This document shows, in pieces, positions 18,648 to 20,193 of a DNA stretch of 20,193 nucleotides. The notes below the pieces were generated by a model. It was not told the origin of the DNA. It did no database searches and worked only from the letters and a program-made list of their open reading frames with translations. The DNA is from a virus, in the IMG/VR virus record IMGVR_UViG_3300049919_000191, positions 1 through 20,193 of that record; one strand, given 5' to 3'. Within the stretch, counting starts at the first letter, position 1. Each line of letters opens with the position of its first letter. The position numbers and the translations under genes were made by a program.

Positions 18648-18845
18648 TTAGGAGTTTTCTACAATTAGACTACTACATTGCTCGTAGTCAATCCAAGGTT
18701 GGCAACCGTGCAGTGAACCCTTGTCTACTTTACAGATACTCCCATCATCAGATACCCACACCACCACAGCTTTGTATACTTTAACTTGTTTTCCGCACAC
18801 AAATACTGTAGTGCTCACCTTGTCGCCAATTTTAACACTAGACAT
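18648..18845 (-). CDS. Unknown small beta-rich protein
   Basis: 65 aa. SSVKIGDKVSTTVFVCGKQVKVYKAVVVWVSDDGSICKVDKGS reads like a small SH3-like barrel; no family is recognised. ATG 18845 is chosen because AAGGAG lies seven bases upstream, whereas the ATG at 18851 is only one base from it. It overlaps the preceding gene by 8 nt. Confidence 0.65.
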   Translation of the reverse strand: MSSVKIGDKVSTTVFVCGKQVKVYKAVVVWVSDDGSICKVDKGSLHGCQPWIDYEQCSSLIVENS

Positions 18846-19248
18846 TATCATACTCCTTTAAATAATGATCGACTTCGCTGCAAAGGTATCTCTCGTTACT
18901 ACTCGGAAAACCATATGAGTTTCTGACTTCTCGTAGTTGTTCAATACTCTGTTTTGTGGGTTTACCATAGTTTTCTTCATTGAAAGCAGAGGATAAACAA
19001 GCGTTGCTGAGAGCACCCATCAAGGCACTGAGTGGTTCGACAGGTTTACTATCTTTCATATCCTTCCTTTCGTCTTTTGCTTTTATTTCAAGCTCATCAA
19101 CAACAGGTTTTGCTGTCATCTCAAGTTCATCGGCTATTTCATCCTTGCCTGCACGTCTGAGAGCCATTAACGCAAGTTTTAAAGCCCCACCGTTTACTAA
19201 GGTATCATGCTTGACGCTAGGGTGCAATACCGTGCTAGTGTTCTTCAT
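18838..19248 (-). CDS. Unknown acidic/basic helical protein
   Basis: 136 aa. A segment GALKLALMALRRAGKDEIADELEMTAKPVVDELEIKAKDERKDM suggests a helix and a coiled coil. The C-terminal half contains LSALMGALSNACLSSAF and a soluble end. No catalytic motif. AAAGGAAAG precedes ATG 19248, which overlaps the SleB stop (ATGA), so translation follows the endolysin gene. Confidence 0.65.
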   Translation of the reverse strand: MKNTSTVLHPSVKHDTLVNGGALKLALMALRRAGKDEIADELEMTAKPVVDELEIKAKDERKDMKDSKPVEPLSALMGALSNACLSSAFNEENYGKPTKQSIEQLREVRNSYGFPSSNERYLCSEVDHYLKEYDNV

Positions 19249-19739
19249 ATCTTTCCTTTCGTTTTGTGCTCATAGAACACATGATTACCTACTTGACTTA
19301 CTTGTTTCATCTGCTTGTTCCAAACAGGGTTGACTTGCTTCGTATGATACCACAAAACAGTCTCTGGGAGCAGATGATTGCTTTTATTACTCAAAGCCTC
19401 TACAGCTACTTTTCTTGCAGACACATATGCAAGTACTTCTTGTTGTTTTGATTGCGGTGAATACCCGTTTAAAGCCTTCTGCTGCTGTTCTTTTGGTATC
19501 TGCTTAGTCCAACTGAACTGATGCTTCTGCATTACTACAGCACATATTGTTTTTGGATATTTCTTGGACTTTACTCTGTTTAAAGTAACCTGTGCGACTG
19601 CTTGTTGTCCTTGGAGTGACTCACCACGGGCTTCATAATAAACATTGCTTGCTAAGCAATTCTGTTCTGCATGGTCAATCCTAGGTTGTTGTGCTACTGG
19701 TGCAGCGCCTAGGATTAGTAAAAGCATTAATACATCCAT
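19245..19739 (-). CDS. SleB-type cell wall hydrolase (endolysin), exported
   Basis: 164 aa of the Hydrolase_2/SleB family, glycan-strand lytic enzymes of peptidoglycan. CLASNVYYEARGESLQGQQAVAQVTLNRV at 28-56 carries the expected catalytic glutamate in YYEARGE (E36); YPKTICAVVMQKHQFSW follows at 61-77, and GNHVFYEH near the end completes the domain. Residues 1-16 (MDVLMLLLILGAAPVA) are a signal peptide or signal-anchor, so the enzyme can reach the periplasm through the Sec system. Lysis of the host at the end of infection is the likely role. Start ATG 19739 follows AGGA. Confidence 0.9.
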   Translation of the reverse strand: MDVLMLLLILGAAPVAQQPRIDHAEQNCLASNVYYEARGESLQGQQAVAQVTLNRVKSKKYPKTICAVVMQKHQFSWTKQIPKEQQQKALNGYSPQSKQQEVLAYVSARKVAVEALSNKSNHLLPETVLWYHTKQVNPVWNKQMKQVSQVGNHVFYEHKTKGKI

Positions 19740-19748
19740 GTTTCAGTC

Positions 19749-19988
19749 CTACTGAGCACAGATTTCTAGGAACAATGGTTTGACTATTTTCTTCATGCAA
19801 TTGACAAAAAGTTCATCACCAAACTGGTGTAAAAACACAGGATGACCTACCAGTTCTTCAGCTAATGCGTGAATATCACTAAAAGAACCACAGGTTACCC
19901 CTGTATAAAGACCAATGATAGCTGCTTGTCTTTTGGTTAGTTTTTCCAGAGTCAAGTGATATCCAGAAGTTGTGTTAAATGAAGACAT
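19749..19988 (-). CDS. DUF7736-like phage protein
   Basis: 79 aa. LTKRQAAIIGLYTGVTCGSFSDIHALAEELVGHPVFLHQFGDE is the pattern of a small phage family I recall as DUF7736 (T-x-x-QAAIIG-YTG...FSD...E...G-PVF-H). Function unknown. AAAGGAAAAC precedes ATG 19988, and the TATAAT at 20017 lies 29 nt upstream. It ends 10 nt before the SleB start, so it leads the lysis operon. Confidence 0.75.
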   Translation of the reverse strand: MSSFNTTSGYHLTLEKLTKRQAAIIGLYTGVTCGSFSDIHALAEELVGHPVFLHQFGDELFVNCMKKIVKPLFLEICAQ

Positions 19989-20016
19989 GTTTTCCTTTGT
20001 TTGTTTCGATAGTTTG

Positions 20017-20022
20017 ATTATA
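20017..20022 (-). promoter_or_regulatory. Promoter -10 of the lysis block
   Basis: Minus strand GTTTATAATC, the same -10 context as at 16129 and 17142, with a weak -35. The following leader is short. It probably starts the leftward transcript that includes SleB. Confidence 0.45.
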
Positions 20023-20097
20023 AACAGAAATTTGAAGACATTGTTGTAATTTCTACAAAATAATTAGAAAATTGTAAAAATACAACAAGTTAGTCGT

Positions 20098-20193
20098 TTA
20101 AACTCCACCTGACAGAAAATAGCAAAGTTTGTCTGCCATGATTTTGTAATGTTCTTTATTGGTAGCGTAAGCAGCGTTAGCAGCAGCGTTAGC
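20098..20193 (-). CDS. 3' end of a protein with an alanine-rich repeat (5' end outside window)
   Basis: The last 31 codons before TAA at 20098 read ANAAANAAYATNKEHYKIMA and on to FLSGGV. An A-N-A-A-A/Y tail like this is typical of a phage protein family whose C-terminus carries repeated alanine/aspartate units; I cannot name the family from this fragment. The stretch 20039-20095 between it and the next promoter has an imperfect hairpin TTGTTGTA/TACAACAA. Confidence 0.6.
   Translation of the reverse strand, partial: ANAAANAAYATNKEHYKIMADKLCYFLSGGV

Noticed and set aside
1-20193. CRISPR array, insertion sequence or integrase/att site
   Set aside because: No regular spaced repeats, transposase or recombinase motifs were seen; the tRNA cluster carries no duplicated tRNA 3' end typical of att sites.

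Overview
The window is part of a tailed double-stranded DNA phage genome (Caudoviricetes). Direct evidence is a Mu gp29/DUF935-like portal, a complete large terminase with ATPase and nuclease motifs, a probable small terminase, a tRNA cluster, a PhoH-like ATPase, a ClpP-like protease, a C5-cytosine DNA methyltransferase and a SleB-type cell wall hydrolase with an N-terminal signal segment. The sequence is AT-rich, genes are small and packed with ATGA-type overlaps, and several genes appear to start with TTG or GTG behind good Shine-Dalgarno sequences. The lipobox protein, the SleB endolysin and the E. coli-like promoters suggest a Gram-negative, probably gammaproteobacterial host. No integrase or classical repressor is visible, so lifestyle is undecided.

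Layout. (1) 1-5500, minus strand: portal, terL, terS, then a leader, five tRNA or tRNA-like genes and two 147-nt inverted-repeat elements, then small genes and an HNH-like protein. A good sigma70-type promoter (4032-4059) fires into the tRNA region. (2) 5440-5600: divergent promoters sharing a TGTGGTA extended -10 motif. (3) 5609-12747, plus strand: accessory and DNA-metabolism genes (PhoH, ClpP-like, Dcm-type methyltransferase, zinc-ribbon and small membrane proteins), broken up by a strong terminator and internal promoters. (4) 12748-13473: no convincing gene, but a near-consensus promoter, a run of hairpins and a bidirectional terminator, so probably a non-coding RNA. (5) 13474-20193, minus strand: two small genes, a 730-nt gap with an SOS-box-like palindrome, a module of small phage/plasmid-type genes (14620-17576), a repeat-rich 400-nt control or origin-like region (17577-17973), then a lysis-associated block ending in SleB and a DUF7736-like gene.

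Working together: the left block handles packaging and translation support; the central block probably changes host and DNA metabolism early in infection; the right block carries small accessory genes and lysis. Several genes under 60 codons (5934, 12434, 13782, 16174, 16820 and 16945) are added here from start, Shine-Dalgarno and overlap evidence. The most unusual signals are a phage tRNA with initiator-type (fMet) hallmarks, two anomalous tRNA-like genes, the paired 147-nt elements, the orphan transcript at 12.9-13.4 kb, and the SOS-box/iteron/palindrome region at 17.8 kb.
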